Made by a program: the position numbers and the translations under genes
NCBI RefSeq assembly: GCF_040802235.1
Contig: NC_133166.1
Span: 118,930,991 to 118,994,990, forward strand
DNA from: Manis javanica
Taxonomy: Eukaryota; Chordata; Mammalia; Pholidota; Manidae
Length of the DNA: 64,000 nucleotides
Direction: 5' to 3'
Notes under the pieces: generated by a model
Seen by the model: the letters and a program-made list of their open reading frames with translations, nothing else
What the model was told of the DNA's origin: nothing
The model's database searches: none
Part shown: one piece after another, positions 33,180-53,870 of the stretch
Layout: each line of letters begins with the position of its first letter
How positions within the stretch are numbered: position 1 is the stretch's first letter

Positions 33180-33833
33180 CTGCAATTGGTAAAGGATGAA
33201 AGCAGAGGTGTTACTGGTGGAGTTTGTTCTCCTCGGTTCTTCAAAGAATTCAAAGGAAGGAACACATCTGCGAAGCAGGATGAAAGTTTTATTTGAATAC
33301 ACTCCAAGGGGAGGCGCTGGCCGAGTCAACATGGACAAAGGCCCCGAGCTTTTAGGGGAGGGTGTATTTATCATGTCGTGGCCGGGAGGCACTTCTTTGA
33401 TTGACAGGGTGAGATCATTTGATTGACAGCTCTAGTTAAACACCGATTCCTCTTGGTGCGAATGTCTTTTCCCAAAATGTACACAGAATAGCCCATGGGA
33501 GTGGGGGGAGCAAGACCGCGATTTTGTTTTAATGGGAGTATGAGGAGGTGTGGTTTGGGTGGTTCCTAGTTTTGTTCAATGGCACCACGCTGTTATTGGG
33601 ACCTAGTTGGGACCAGCTTGGCCTGGTCCCCAGAGGCAGGAAGTTATCTCCCTGCAAAGCCTTTTTTGTCTTCACATGGGATCCTCTACCTGGGCAGAGT
33701 TTGGGCCATTTTTTTTTCCTTGAACCGAATCTTCCCCTTCCCTATCTGTTCACGTCTGTCCTTCTACCTGACCCAGGGTTAGGGGGGTATTTTTGCTTTG
33801 AGGACCAGCATTTACCCTCATGGTGGTGACACA
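33180..33833 (-). mobile_element. Solo LTR of an endogenous retrovirus (ERV1-like), fossil
   Basis: In antisense the segment reads as an LTR: it starts near 33833 with TGTGTCACC and carries an AATAAA signal near 33,290 followed by a U5-like stretch. No internal retroviral sequence adjoins it. The exact ends are uncertain, because several TG/CA pairs with 4-bp near-matches are possible (GGTT versus GGTC for the ends given). Confidence 0.5.
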
Positions 33834-33839
33834 GGTTGC

Positions 33840-35985
33840 ACATACAGAATTTCCAGAAGAGTTTGGCTCAGTAATAGATACTAGGTCCAGCCCTGGCTCA
33901 TTTGGGGAGCAGAGCCTGACCTTTTAGGCTGATATAATGGCAGTCACCTACAGTGACAGCGACACCAGGCATGTCTCCCGACACCGATGCAGCAGTGTGC
34001 TGTCACGGGAGCACTCATACCTTCATTTATTTATGCAGCATGTCGTTCCTGAGGGCCTGCTACTGTGCCTGCCTTGTGGTGCTGGAGCCCGAACACGGGA
34101 GGAGACTTCCCTCAGCTGCACAATGGGCTCAGCAGGATTTGCCTTGCAGGGGGTTGTGGGGAGCCAGTAAGAAAGCACATGTAATCAAGTGGACCTATTA
34201 CTCTTACTTTTTATTGGCAGTTTCTGACCAGGAGAGACATTGCTTCTGGCTCCATGAAGACTCACGTAGCAAATGAGTTTTACAAACTGTTCACTTGAGT
34301 GTCTATTAAGCCCGGTATTTACTGTTTGCTTAAAGACAGACCCAATTCTGATCTCACCCTTGCCGTGCCCCGAATCAGCTAGCATCTGGTCCTCTTCTGC
34401 TTCCCCTACAATCTAGTTACAACCCTATGGCATCCCAAAGGACAGGGCACACCTAGCCATGGGCTTATGGTAGGTTTGTACACAGATGGCAACTTCAGGG
34501 TTTGGGGGTACGTTTTAGGGTGGGGTGGCAAGACTGAGGGGAATGTCCTCCCCCTTTCCCTGGCTCCCTGAAGATTGAGCCCAGGACTCCTCTGGCCTCC
34601 TACTAACACCTCTGTTGTTTTCTCCACCTGGCACTCCCCCGGGGAGGTGTTACAATCTGTCTCTTTATCTTCTTCCACGTCCAGCAGAGGGCTCCTAATC
34701 CAGCCCTCTATCCCAACAGCCTGATGCAGTGCATAGCACGCAGTAGGTGCTCAGTAAATCTGTGTGAAATGAGAAGGAGCTGAAGGAAAGTAGGCATCAC
34801 TTTGCTGAAGCTTGTCTCACTGGTGGAGCAGGCAGTGCGCACTGACAGGGGTGTGGTTTTCCATCTCCTTTATTCTTTCCTGCTCCTTCTTCCATCTGGG
34901 CTTCCCTCCTCCAGCCTTCTGACCCCTGCTGCCCCCATCTTGGGCCTCTGCCTGGGGTCTCCAGGCGGGAAGTTGCCTTCACTCCAAACTTCCCAAATCA
35001 TGGCAGCTGAAACCAAATGGTTTCAGAGTTGTATCCTTGGAGGAAGCTCAGGATGGCATACTCTGGAAGGCTGAAGGCTTTGTGTGCCCTGGGTCCCCCC
35101 TTATTTGAGAGTGCATCCCCAAGACAGTCTTGGAAGCTAAGGGAAGGGCCCTGCTGGGCTTTTGAGGGGTGGGGATGGCTCAGACATCCACATGGGCTGT
35201 CCCTTGGGAAGTGGGACTGGGAAGGACGTTGTAGGTACGGGTGGCAGAGTTTGTGATAGGGGTCCTTTGCCTGCTCTGTTATGGGCATGCCAGAGTGGAA
35301 CCATCCTAGTTTGAAGGGCCCCACCCATAGCTCCCTGGGGCAGAAGGCCACTGCCAACTGGTCCTTTGAGATTGGAAAAACAGAATCTATTTTTATTATC
35401 CTTTAGCATCCCTCTGCAGGAGGAGGTAGGGATGTCTAGAATCTAGAACCTTCACTCTGTCTAGAATACACCTCCGTACCTTTTTGGGATGCTTGTCTCC
35501 AGCTGCAGCCACGTGGTTCTGGAGGACACTGTCAGTCATGCCCACAGGACCGAGGACAGCCAGTCATAGAACCCTAAGTCCCCGGCCCCGGATTGGTCCA
35601 GGATAGGACACATAACCTGAGGTGGGCCAATCAGAGCCCTTCCTGGTATGTGGACATTTTTCTGAGCCTTTTTTCCAAGTCTTTCTCTAGTGTAGAAGCC
35701 TTAGGAAAGTAGCTGTCAGGTGAAGAGAATCAAAGATGAGAGAAGGGAAAGGGTGAACTGATGGCTTTTGACTTCTTGGTTCCAGTTACCGAGCTCTTTG
35801 GCCGTGTTCTGGCGGCTGCATCCTGGATCCCCAGTAGCCTCCCAGGTAAGTCTCCCTTTTTGTTTAAGCCTCTTGGAGCTAGGCTCCTCTCGCTCATTGT
35901 TCGGACTAGATTCTAGAGTCCTGCCTGGTTCTGATGTACCTTCCCGACGCAGGGACGGGCATCCATTCATATTAGCACCGTTAAA
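33840..35985. other. PGF downstream flank, no gene seen
   Basis: I see no exon-like segment. A short L2 3' end lies at about 34710-34775 ('gtgcatagcacgcagtaggtgctcagtaaatctgtgtga'). The rest is unclassified. Confidence 0.4.
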
Positions 35986-35995
35986 AATTAGATCC

Positions 35996-36001
35996 TTTAT
36001 T
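35996..36001 (-). promoter_or_regulatory. PGF: PGF poly(A) signal AATAAA
   Basis: AATAAA in sense, about 130 nt beyond the PGF stop. The spacing is the same as for PGA. Confidence 0.8.
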
Positions 36002-36130
36002 CTCTGCTGAGAATGAGCTTTGCAGAGCACCAGACACAGCTCCAGTCAGTGCCCCGGGGCGGGAGTGCGCCGAGGGTGTATGTGTATGTATTTGGGATGG
36101 GTCTGGTTGCTTCCTGCAGCAACCCCGTGT

Positions 36131-44593
<8,463 letters not shown>

Positions 44594-44662
44594 GCTTCCT
44601 TCCTGGGTCCAAGTGCTCAGGAAAGGGTGAGTTCTGAGCATGCTGTGGCTGGGAAGAGTTGA

Positions 44663-44744
44663 CTATATATGCCCTGACCTGCCCTGACCATCCCCTGGAG
44701 GGCCACTAATGGGCTAGATAAGGACTGCAAACCTCCCTGATAAG
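44663..44744 (-). promoter_or_regulatory. PGF: PGF core promoter: TATA box and paired GATA motifs
   Basis: A strong TATA box (ATATATAG in sense, 44663-44670) lies about 70 nt upstream of the ATG, which puts the transcription start near 44,640. GATA motifs lie at 44717-44721 (TTATC in sense) and 44737-44744 (CTTATCAG in sense). The CTTATCAG octamer is at nearly the same distance from the ATG as in PGA. Confidence 0.65.
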
Positions 44745-44759
44745 ATCTGTATCCCCATC

Positions 44760-46470
44760 AGAGTTTGTGAGTAGGGGACTTGGAAAACTCTTGGAATATA
44801 GAGATTTTTGTGTTATCTCTTCCTCAGGGCTTGGCTGAAAAAAAACCAAAGCCACAGAGGTCTCACAAAAAATGGTAGACTCTTGCTATCTTAGCACTGC
44901 TAAGAATGTGATAATAATAAGTGCCAGGTGCCATGCTTGTCTTTTGGGATCTTGTGAGGTCTTTCCAGCAGCTCCACGAGGTGTGCATTGCTACCCCCTC
45001 TTCGAGAGGAGATTGCTAGGAAGAAGAGAGGTCAAATGGCAGAGTGAAGACATTGAGGGCTCCCTGCAGCCCACTGACACGAGTAGCTGTAGGGAGTTGG
45101 ATGGTACAGATCAGGGCACTTATGGTGAAACTGCTCCAAAGATCTAGACTAGAGCAGCTTTGCAATCGCAGGATTTTCACATTGGAAGAGATGTGATGCG
45201 TGCACCCAAAAGATATTTTAGTCAACCAACATTTGTTGAGGACCCACTGAGGTTGGGGTCTGGGCTAGATGTTGGAAAGTCAAAGTCAGTTAAGATACAA
45301 GGGGTCCTTGCCTGAAGGAAGTCTAGGGCAAGGGCTTACAAATTCAAGACCCAGGAGGCGAGAGAAATGAATGGAAGGTGTGGACCAGCATCATAGGCAG
45401 GGGGCAGCATATGTCCCACCAAAGGGGAGCAGCCTCTACTCAGCACTGACCAGCAGTTGCCATGCTGGGAAGTGGGCTGGTCATGCCAGACTGTCCATGT
45501 TTTCAAGAGAAGTCCGTAGTCCGGATATTTATGTGAAATCCCTTGATTCTTAAACATTAGCAACCAACTCTTTCAAAAAGCATAGTGTGAGCCAAACCTC
45601 AAGCAGCTGTGGACTGGGTTCAGCTTTCAGGCTGTGCAGATTTTTATTTCTGGCTTAGAGGTGCTTGTAGAGGTGGGACGACGGGGATGTCCAAGTCACG
45701 TTGGTTGAGCAGATAAGAGACTGGACGCCTCCTGCCATGTGAACTTCCCTTCCATTTATGAAGAAAGACCACCGGGGTCTGTTAAACCAACAAAGTTAAC
45801 AGTAACTTAAAACATAACAGTAAGAATAACTTCCACTTGCTGATATAATTCCCCAGTGGGATCCATGCCTTGAAACATTTTGTAGGACACAGCTGACATG
45901 CCTGGGAATAATGAATTTTTAAGCTTCTTATTGATCAAAGAAGACAAAAACGACCATCCAGAGCTTCTGCTCAGCCTGAGATGAGCAGGGCTACCCATGA
46001 AACTGGTACTTCTCCAGCCGAAGCAAAGACTCCCAGGGCCTTGGTGCTCTTATGTGTGGGGATGAGATGCCCAGGCCTGTCCCTTGGGGAGAACAGTGGG
46101 AGGCTGGCCTGGTCCCCAGGTTTGGGTGGTACGTAGAGGGGGGCCGCTGTGTCCCACCCCTCATTTTTGCCCATTGTTAAAATTTATTTTTGGTGGTTCA
46201 CCCCTGTGGAGGAGCTTTGACAACATCTAGCAAAATACACACACATATGCCTTTTTACTCAGCCATTTTACTTTTAGGGTTTCATCCCAAAGATACCTCG
46301 TCAGAAGTACAAAAAGACTTTGTGCTGCAATGTTATTTGCAAAAGCAAGGAACAAGGGAACAGTCACCCAAACCCAACACTTATTCTGTGGGATGAATGA
46401 CCCCACCCTCTCCTACTTTTTAAACAACAAAAATAACCAGCATGAGAACAGGAAGACTTATTAAGAGTCT
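44760..46470. other. PGF upstream flank, no gene seen
   Basis: I see no exon-like segment or RNA gene. Near 45,215-45,310 a short ancient-repeat-like piece occurs ('caacatttgttgaggacccactgagg'). Confidence 0.4.
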
Positions 46471-46473
46471 TAT

Positions 46474-47232
46474 TGAGACAGGGACGGTGGATGTACTCAG
46501 AGTAGGGTGAGGGCCTCCGGAGGGGGCAGGGCGAGATATTTGCAGTCGGAGCAATGTAACTACACGCAAGGAAACTCCCCCCTACTAAAACTCTATGTTG
46601 AACATTAAGCTCTAGAGTCATTCTTCAGTGAGATCAGTTAATGTTCCCCAGATAAAGAAGAGTAGCACATGCGTACTAAAAGGCCCAGCCTAGGTGCTGT
46701 CTTTCCTCCTTCAGATCTGACGAGGTGATTTTGCAAACTGAGCCACTAACTTAGCCTGCAGACCCAGCTGCAGACGACATGGTAAAAGGCAGGAAGAATT
46801 TCATCTTAAAGATAAGATTGCATTGTAACACCTAGGAAGTTTAAGAGGCAGGATTCTTTAGCAAATAGACAATACCTCAGCCCACCTTGGGGGCTGGGCA
46901 GGCAGCCTTTTGATGTTCTCCAGGACCAAGGCGCTGGTGTCCCAGAGAGAAATCAAGGCAAGAAATTCCTTATGTTAAGTTAATTTTTAATATTCAGGGA
47001 CCACTTAACAAGTACACACCCCTAAGCTTTTTTTCACATTCCCAAATATCCTCAACTGCCTATGAAACCCCCTAGACAACGCACCACCATGGACTCTCTT
47101 GTCCCCTCCTGGCGTGAGCAGGGAGCTCTGTTCTCTCACTTTATCTCTAAATAAAAGCCTGTACCTTGCTCTCCTACCTTGAGTGTTTGTGAAGCTCATT
47201 CTATGGCTTCGTGAACAAGAACCCCGGCATCA
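46474..47232 (+). mobile_element. Solo LTR A, ERV1-like, with TTAT target duplication (fossil)
   Basis: It begins TGAGACAGGGAC and ends CCCCGGCATCA, with an AATAAA signal near 47,150 in the expected R region. The 4-bp duplication TTAT is at 46470-46473 and 47233-47236. No internal retroviral region adjoins, so it is a solo LTR left by recombination. It is the same family as 48366-49114. Confidence 0.85.
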
Positions 47233-47555
47233 TTATGAGACAACAACCAAATGACAAACAACATGAACCTTCTATAGATCCTGATTCCTGACTTGAATAC
47301 AGAGTTAAAAGGCATTTTTGAGGGACTTAGGGAAATTCGATCATGGACTGGATATTAGGTGATATTAAAGTTGTTAATTTTGTTCAGAATAAAATAGCAT
47401 CGTAGTGATATATATTTCAAACACCATTATCTCTTAGAGGTGTACAATAAAGTCTTAAAGTGATATGGTAATCTCTGCCTTAAAATATACCAGCAAAAAT
47501 GAATCAATAACATTTTTTAAAATGAGGGTCTAGATAAAACAAACGTTTACATAAC

Positions 47556-47853
47556 TGCTAGGGACTGAATTGTGCCACTTCCCAAATTCATGTGTTGAAG
47601 CTCTGAACCCTAAAATGATGATACTTGGAGGTGGGGTTTTGGGGAGGTGGTTACCCCCGTGATGGATTGGTGCGTATAAGAAGAGGCAGCGGAGAGCTTG
47701 CTCTCTCTCCCCCCGCCGGGGGAGGGCACAGCCAGAGGCTGTCTGGGAGCCGAGAGGGCCCCCACCAGGAAGGGACTGGCTGCCATCCTGATCTTGGACT
47801 TTCAGCCTCCAGTCTGTGACACTGTGTTATGACAGCCTGGGCTGACTAAGGCA
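47556..47853 (+). repeat. MaLR (MLT1/MST-type) LTR, fossil
   Basis: It runs from 'tgctagggactgaattgtgccacttcccaaattcatgtg' through 'ccatcctgatcttggactttcagcctccag' to 'ctgggctgactaaggca', the typical TG...CA layout of a MaLR LTR. It is old and shortened. Confidence 0.7.
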
Positions 47854-48365
47854 GTAATACTGTAATTCTCCATGCAGAGCAATGGTATGTGGGGTTCATG
47901 ATAGTATTCTTTTTTGCTTTTGTTCTATTTGATATGTTTTTGTAATACGAATTTTCAAAATTTCCATTTTGAAGTTTCTGTCTTTAGTGATACCCTCAGG
48001 GCCTGAGAAATGCAGGCGTGGGCAGGCCCCCGGTGGCTGAGTTCTTTCAAGCCTCCCTCCTTATTGCGCCAGCTCTTCCTGCGAGCTGTCCCCACCACCT
48101 CCCTGGCGCCGCCTGACCATCCAGCTTGAGACTTTGAGAAGCCACATCATGGCCCAGAGGTGGAAGGGATGAAGACATTTTTAGGAAAAGTCAACTGGGC
48201 ATTCCCTTCCTTGGCTTCCTGTTCTTTAGTGCCACCTGCAAGGGATAGGGATGGGGCCCTGGCAGGGAGGGAGCCAAGGAGTGAGGCTATGGGATATTTC
48301 AAAGGGAAGGGAGGAGAAATCCACCATCGAGTCACAGAGAGGAGGGCAGCTTGTGTAGGACCCGG

Positions 48366-49114
48366 TGATGCCGGGGTTCTTGTTCATGAAGCTGAAGAAT
48401 GAGCTTCACAAACACTCAAGGTAGGAGAGCAAGGTACAGGCTTTTATTTAGAGATAAAGGGAGAGGACAGAGCTCCCTGCTCACGCCAGGAGGGGACAAG
48501 AGAGTCCGTGGTTGGCTCACTGTCTAGGGGTTTTATGTGCTGTTGAGGATTTTCAGGAATGAGGGTAAAGGGTTAGGGGTACACACTTGTAAGACCGCCT
48601 GCCCTGCCCCTAAAGTGGTCTGGGTTGTTGTCTGTTTGCATGGGTTGTTTATAGTTGAGATTGCTTACCAAAGTAGTCTTTTGCCTAGGTTGCAGATTAC
48701 TTGATTATGATTAGAGAAGGGAAAATAGCACATAGTTGCAATTAAAATAAACTGGGCCTTTTAGCAGGATAAGGTAAACTTTACATTGTCATGATGTAAT
48801 TGATACAATAAAGTGATGGTTTATGCTGAGATACTTTTCTTTATCTGCAGAACACTCAAACATTCCAGGCCAAGTTGCTCCTGGCCTTTTCAGCTTTAAG
48901 TGATTTCACTGAAGAATGTCTATATTCCTAGTCATGTATACAAATCTTTACCCTAGAGAATGAGTGTGACTCTGACTTTGCATAATGCTTAACACAGAGT
49001 TTTGATAGGGACTTCTTTGCATATTGTTACATTGTTCTGACTGTAATTATCCTGCTCTGCTTTTTCTCCGGAGGCCCTCACCCTACTCTGCCTAATCCCA
49101 TGGTCCCTGTCTCA
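48366..49114 (-). mobile_element. Solo LTR B, same family as LTR A, with CCGG target duplication (fossil)
   Basis: In antisense it starts TGAGACAGGGAC and ends CCCCGGCATCA, matching LTR A at both ends; the last 130 or so bases are almost the same by eye. The 4-bp duplication CCGG is at 48362-48365 and 49115-49118. It is a solo LTR in the opposite orientation to LTR A. Confidence 0.85.
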
Positions 49115-49118
49115 CCGG

Positions 49119-50985
49119 CAAGGCCTGGGATGGGGAGGAAACCCTGGGAAGGGAACAGGGCCCACCAGTAGGGTCTTTCGGTAAACATTCTTGAGTTTAC
49201 ATTCTTCCTGCTGGGATTCCTGCTTGGACACGGAGGCCATAACAAGCCATGGGAAAGGGGGACAGCTACAGCCACGTCCTTTGGTTACTTCCCAGCTGCT
49301 GGCATTAACTCAAGCTGGACTGCAAAACGGCAGGTCATTCAAAGCATTTAAAATAGCCTCTAATTTACCTGACGCTCCTGGCATGTCTTGTGCCCAGAGT
49401 CCTTGCATTGGTATTCATTCCATTAGGAGAGGGGGTTCATCAGTCTCACTTGGGTTTCTGCTGAAGAGTCCACAGCCTGGCCAGTTGGTAACTTCTGCCT
49501 TGTAACTAGCTCAGCTCAGCCCACAGAATCTGAGTGACAAAATGTTTGTTGGGCAGGGCCCACAGGCCCTCCAGCTCATGGAGGGTGGTTACGCGGCACT
49601 GGTCTGCTGCCCCCCATTCTGAGTCCATGGCGGATGTTGCCAGGCAGTCCCAGCCCCCTGACCGTGGAATGTGGCCTTGGCACTCTGAGCAGTACTTGCC
49701 CCTGAGCCGCTTGTCCCCCTAAGTGGAGCTGGCACTCAGCCTGAAGTGTTTGATATTCTTGAACAGGTCAATTTTAGCCTGGAGATGAGGAAACTGATGG
49801 CGAGGGCATGTGACTTACCGGAAGGATGCAAGGGCCAGGCCTCTGGGCCTCTGGTTCTTGGCTGGGGGGGCTCGAGGTGGGAGGGGGCAGAGTAGGCCCA
49901 GTTGCCTCTCCTGCTGCCAGCCTCTGTGGCAGCTGTGAGGTCTGCCAGCCCTGGAGCTGGTCTTTGCCCCTTCCTTCTCAGGTCTGGCCTCTTCCATCAC
50001 CAGCCCTGCCATCCCATGGCAACAGGAAAGCAGTATTGTGTGCTGGCTCTCCCAGGGGCCAGGCACCGTGGTGCAGCCCCCGCAGGAGTGGCACCAGGAG
50101 GCAGACTGCCATCTGTAGGACTGCTGCCTGACTCGTGCCCAGCCTGACAGCCCCACTGGTCCCCCTCCTCACGCACCACTGGCCCTCAGAGGACCGCGTG
50201 GCACCTATTGGCATTTAGAGCAATGAGCATTTTCTGCTCAACCTCTGGCACTTAGCCCCAGTGTCTATTCATTTCTCAGGGAGTAGCTGGCAGGGTCAGG
50301 AGGCACAGACAAGCCTGGATTTAAGGGACTTGTCACCTCTTTGATGCTCAAGAAAGACTGTGGAGCTCTGAAGGCGCTGACGGAGGATGAAGCCACTTGT
50401 GCTCTGTGGGGACTTTGCCATGTGGACCTGCAGGGAGAGAAAGGCCAGGCGTGGGCAGACCTACAAGGAAAGGCTGGGCATTACCTGGGCCCAATGGGTT
50501 GCGAGTTGATTTCCAGCCATCAGGCCTCAGTGTGCTGGTGCCCATGCCCCACGGCTGCCTTTTGAGAAGGAAAGGGGGAACCAGATTCTGCCGACGGAGA
50601 AGCCACCTCTGGGGCCCTGTGATTAGACGAGAGTGTTTGCTTCCCTCTCGGCCCTGCCCGTGTGGTAGAGGTTCTGCCTGAGACGGCAGGTGAGCAAACT
50701 GAGGCTCAGAGTCATTGCTGGTGGCAGTGATGTCCGCTGTGCTCCGGGACCCGGTGCCTCTGGCGATAACCAGCTTGTCCACATAGCCTGGGGTCCAGAG
50801 CAAGCTTGGCTCTGGTGCCAGCCTGCCCTTCAGGCCTCAGGCTACACGTAGCCCCAGAAGTTGCCATTCTGGGGAGGAGGGTGATGCTCACAAGGGAATG
50901 TGCCTTGAGGTCATGGTCAGTGACTTGTAGCTTAGGTGTCCCCTTGTGGACTGTGGTTTGTCCAAGTATGGAAGGAAGTATGGAA
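49119..50985. other. Intergenic, no gene seen
   Basis: This part is GC-richer, with several chance open frames on both strands. None has splice sites, a recognisable domain or a plausible protein. There is a weak MIR trace near 50690-50710. Confidence 0.4.
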
Positions 50986-50989
50986 AAGT

Positions 50990-51385
50990 AGCCATTTATT
51001 GAGTTTGGCTACCTTGGGCCTTTGTAACTGCTGTTCCCCATATCTGGAATGTTCTCCCAGCTCTTTGCACGGCTGGCTCCTTCTCCACATTCAGCTGTCA
51101 GCCCCACTGCCCCTCCGCAGTGAGGACTTCCCTGGCCTCTCCAGTCTTTCTGGCACAGAACCTGACTCATTCCAGGAGCCCCCACAGACACCGAATGCAT
51201 TTCATGTGCTTTTCATGGGAGTTCTATGAGGTCGAGAGTGTTCCCAACTTATAGATGAGGAAACTGAGGCTTGGAAGAGGTAAGCCACTCTGTTGAGGAG
51301 ATGTGGCTGGGGAGAGGCGGAGCCAAGACTGGAACCCAGGACTGTCTGACTACAAATCCCATGCTCTTGACCACTCTGCTGCTCA
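50990..51385 (+). repeat. L2 LINE fragment followed by MIR SINE
   Basis: Segment 50990-51180 is L2 ('ggaatgttctcccagctctttgcacggctggctccttctcc'). Segment 51190-51385 is MIR ('tatagatgaggaaactgaggcttggaagaggtaagccac...ggaacccagg'). Confidence 0.85.
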
Positions 51386-53655
51386 TGAGTGCTGGGCTGG
51401 GGAACCAGGGAATGATGCAGAAGAGAGGAGAGGAGGGGTGGGAAGTGGGGTTACCTAACTGGCTACATTAGGCAGTATTTGTTCTTTCAGTGAACACTTC
51501 TTGAAGGGGCTCTAAGCCAAGTCCACAAAATGCTCACTGTGCAGAGGGGAGCCTGGCAGGTGGGGACAGTGTGCAAACAAACTGTGCCCAGAACACAGAT
51601 GCCAGGCCAAGGGGCAGGTGGCCTGAAGTCTAGTCCATGATTCATTGCCATTTCCACACCCATGGGGGGCCCATCCACCCAGAGGGGCCAGTTTTTCCTG
51701 AGGGGGATAGCAGTAGCCCTGTAGTCCAGGAAACAAAACGTCAGGAAAGAAGGGTGACCAGACTGGAATGCATGCCGGGAGGGGTGCCCAGTGCTGCCTC
51801 AGAAGGAAAGTTAGGAGGGCTTCCTAGTGCAGGTGGCCACTGTGCTGAGTCTCAGCGCATGAAAGGATTTTTGTCAAGTGGGCACAGGGAGGCGAGAGCA
51901 CCAGTTAAGAGTGCAGCACTGGCATTGTAATGCACTCAAGAGACCATGAGTTGCCCAACAAGGTTAGACTGCAAGGGTCGTAGGCCTTAGTGACATGTTA
52001 TATTAGTCGGTGTGGGTAGTAACGAACAACACCCAGTGTAAAAATAATGTTTGTCTCTTGCTCTTCCTGTCTGTGCCTTACGTGTCATCTGGGGCTCAAG
52101 CTGGAAACATCTTCACTCGGGGATGCAGACCAAGGGAGACTTCACCCTCTGCAGTGTCACCGGTTGCCATGCAGGGGGAAGGACGGGTGCCAGCTCACGC
52201 ACTGGCTGTTAAAGTGTTTGCCATGAGCGATGTGTGCCACTACCACTGGCATTCACTGGTTCAAACAAGTGGCACGGCCACGCTGAATTTCAAGGGAGTG
52301 CGGAAGTGTAATCCAGCGTGAGTTTACAGTGAAGACTAGAAAATTCTGGAGAACGGCACTGATGATACCGTGCCGTGGTAAAGGAAAGTGAAATGGACAG
52401 GAGAGCGAAGACCAGGTTGGGGGGTTCTTGGACGCCATGTCCAGGAGCGTGGAGTCTGTCCTGTGGGCAGGGGGAGGCTCTAAGTAGGTGACCTGTCAGA
52501 CTGTGGAGAAGGAAGGAGGGAAAAGGAAAGTGAGGCTGAAACATGGAAAGGAGGCAAGGAAGGAAGAAACGCAGAGGAAGGTCACAGGACAGAGAGAGGG
52601 AGGCAGCAGAGTGGCGGGCAGCGTGGGGACGCTGCGGCAAGGTCGGGGTCTCCAGCTGCCAAGCCTCCGTTGAACTGGAAAGAGGGAGACTGGGCGGGTG
52701 CCGGGGAGGAGGGACAGCGGGTGGACATTTTGGGAGTCGTGTATGCTGGAGAATCAAGACTGCAGTGGGGTATAAGGACCCACCTCAATTCTCCAAAAGC
52801 TTTTCACAAAAACAAAGGACTAGACTCATTTTAGGGTGAATTTTCAGACTAAAATTGGACAAAGGTTACATTGTAGGAGCACAGATTTAACTTGAATTTG
52901 TTAAAAACTCCTGTTATCAACTTGCTTTTGGTCTTTGAACTATTTGAACAGCACTTGGCACCGACAGGGCTCTGTGTAATATTTGGAAATGTTCATTTCC
53001 TTCCTGTGCTCACAGCGGTAAGAGAAAAGGAACGAAACGGCGGTCCTGAGGCTAGGACGGGAGTGGTAGTTAGTAGCTTTGCTGTGTCCCAGAACTGCCC
53101 TGAAGAGAGGTCCCACCGCAGCCAGTGTTTGGAAGGCGGAAAGTTAAGTCAGAGTCCCCGCTGGTGGTGGGCAGAGGAGTAAATGCCAGGATGGAAAGAA
53201 GAGGGAGCCTTCTCTGGGCATGAGGAATGGTGGCTTCATGCCTGGCTGAGGCTGTTCCTCCCACTCAGGTCTGCAGGAAAGGACACAACTTATTGTAGGT
53301 AGGTGGGTGCTGGGGTCTGCCTGCTGGGCGTGTGGCCTTGAGAGGAGCTGGTGGGATCCCCTGGGACTGACCTCCCTGCTTCCTGGGCCCTGGGAGGGGC
53401 ACCTCTGTGACCTGCCCGGAGTCAGAGGGCATTAGCACGTCACTCTTCCGCCGCAGGAGCTGTGGCTACAGGGATGACCACCCCTGGACCTCCCTGTTGC
53501 CCCACTTTTTTTTTTTTTCTGGTTGTCTGTATATGTCACAGCATTCTGTGGAGGGGGAGGAAGTGTGATAGGAGTTCTCTTTGGCCTGGAGGGAAAAGAA
53601 GATGGAACTTGAGTTAAGGAAATAAAGGCATGTGACATTGCTTACAAAACGTGAG
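51386..53655. other. Intergenic, no gene seen
   Basis: There is a purine-rich low-complexity stretch at about 52500-52620 (GGAAGGAGGGAAAAGGAAAG type). I see no exon or defined repeat otherwise. Confidence 0.35.
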
Positions 53656-53659
53656 GGAG

Positions 53660-53870
53660 CCCAGCCCAGCGCGTGAGAATGCAACCCTGCAGCCAGACGG
53701 CCAAGTCCTGGCCTGGCCTTCACTCGCTGTGTGACCCTGGCCAAACTGCTCCCTCCGGGCCTCCTGTTCCTTGTCTGTAAACAGAGAATAATAACAGGAC
53801 CCAGATAGTTAACATGTGCAGGGGGCTCAGACTTGTAGTAGGTGCTGCATAAGTATGTGAAGTCAATCAT
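53660..53870 (-). repeat. MIR SINE (antisense)
   Basis: It has 'ccttcactcgctgtgtgaccctggccaaactgctccctccgggcc' followed by 'cttgtctgtaaacagagaataataacaggacc', a MIR in reverse. Confidence 0.85.

Noticed and set aside
45200-45310. Possible exon near 45.2 kb
   Set aside because: The stretch resembles an old interspersed repeat ('acatttgttgaggacccactgagg') and has no usable frame.
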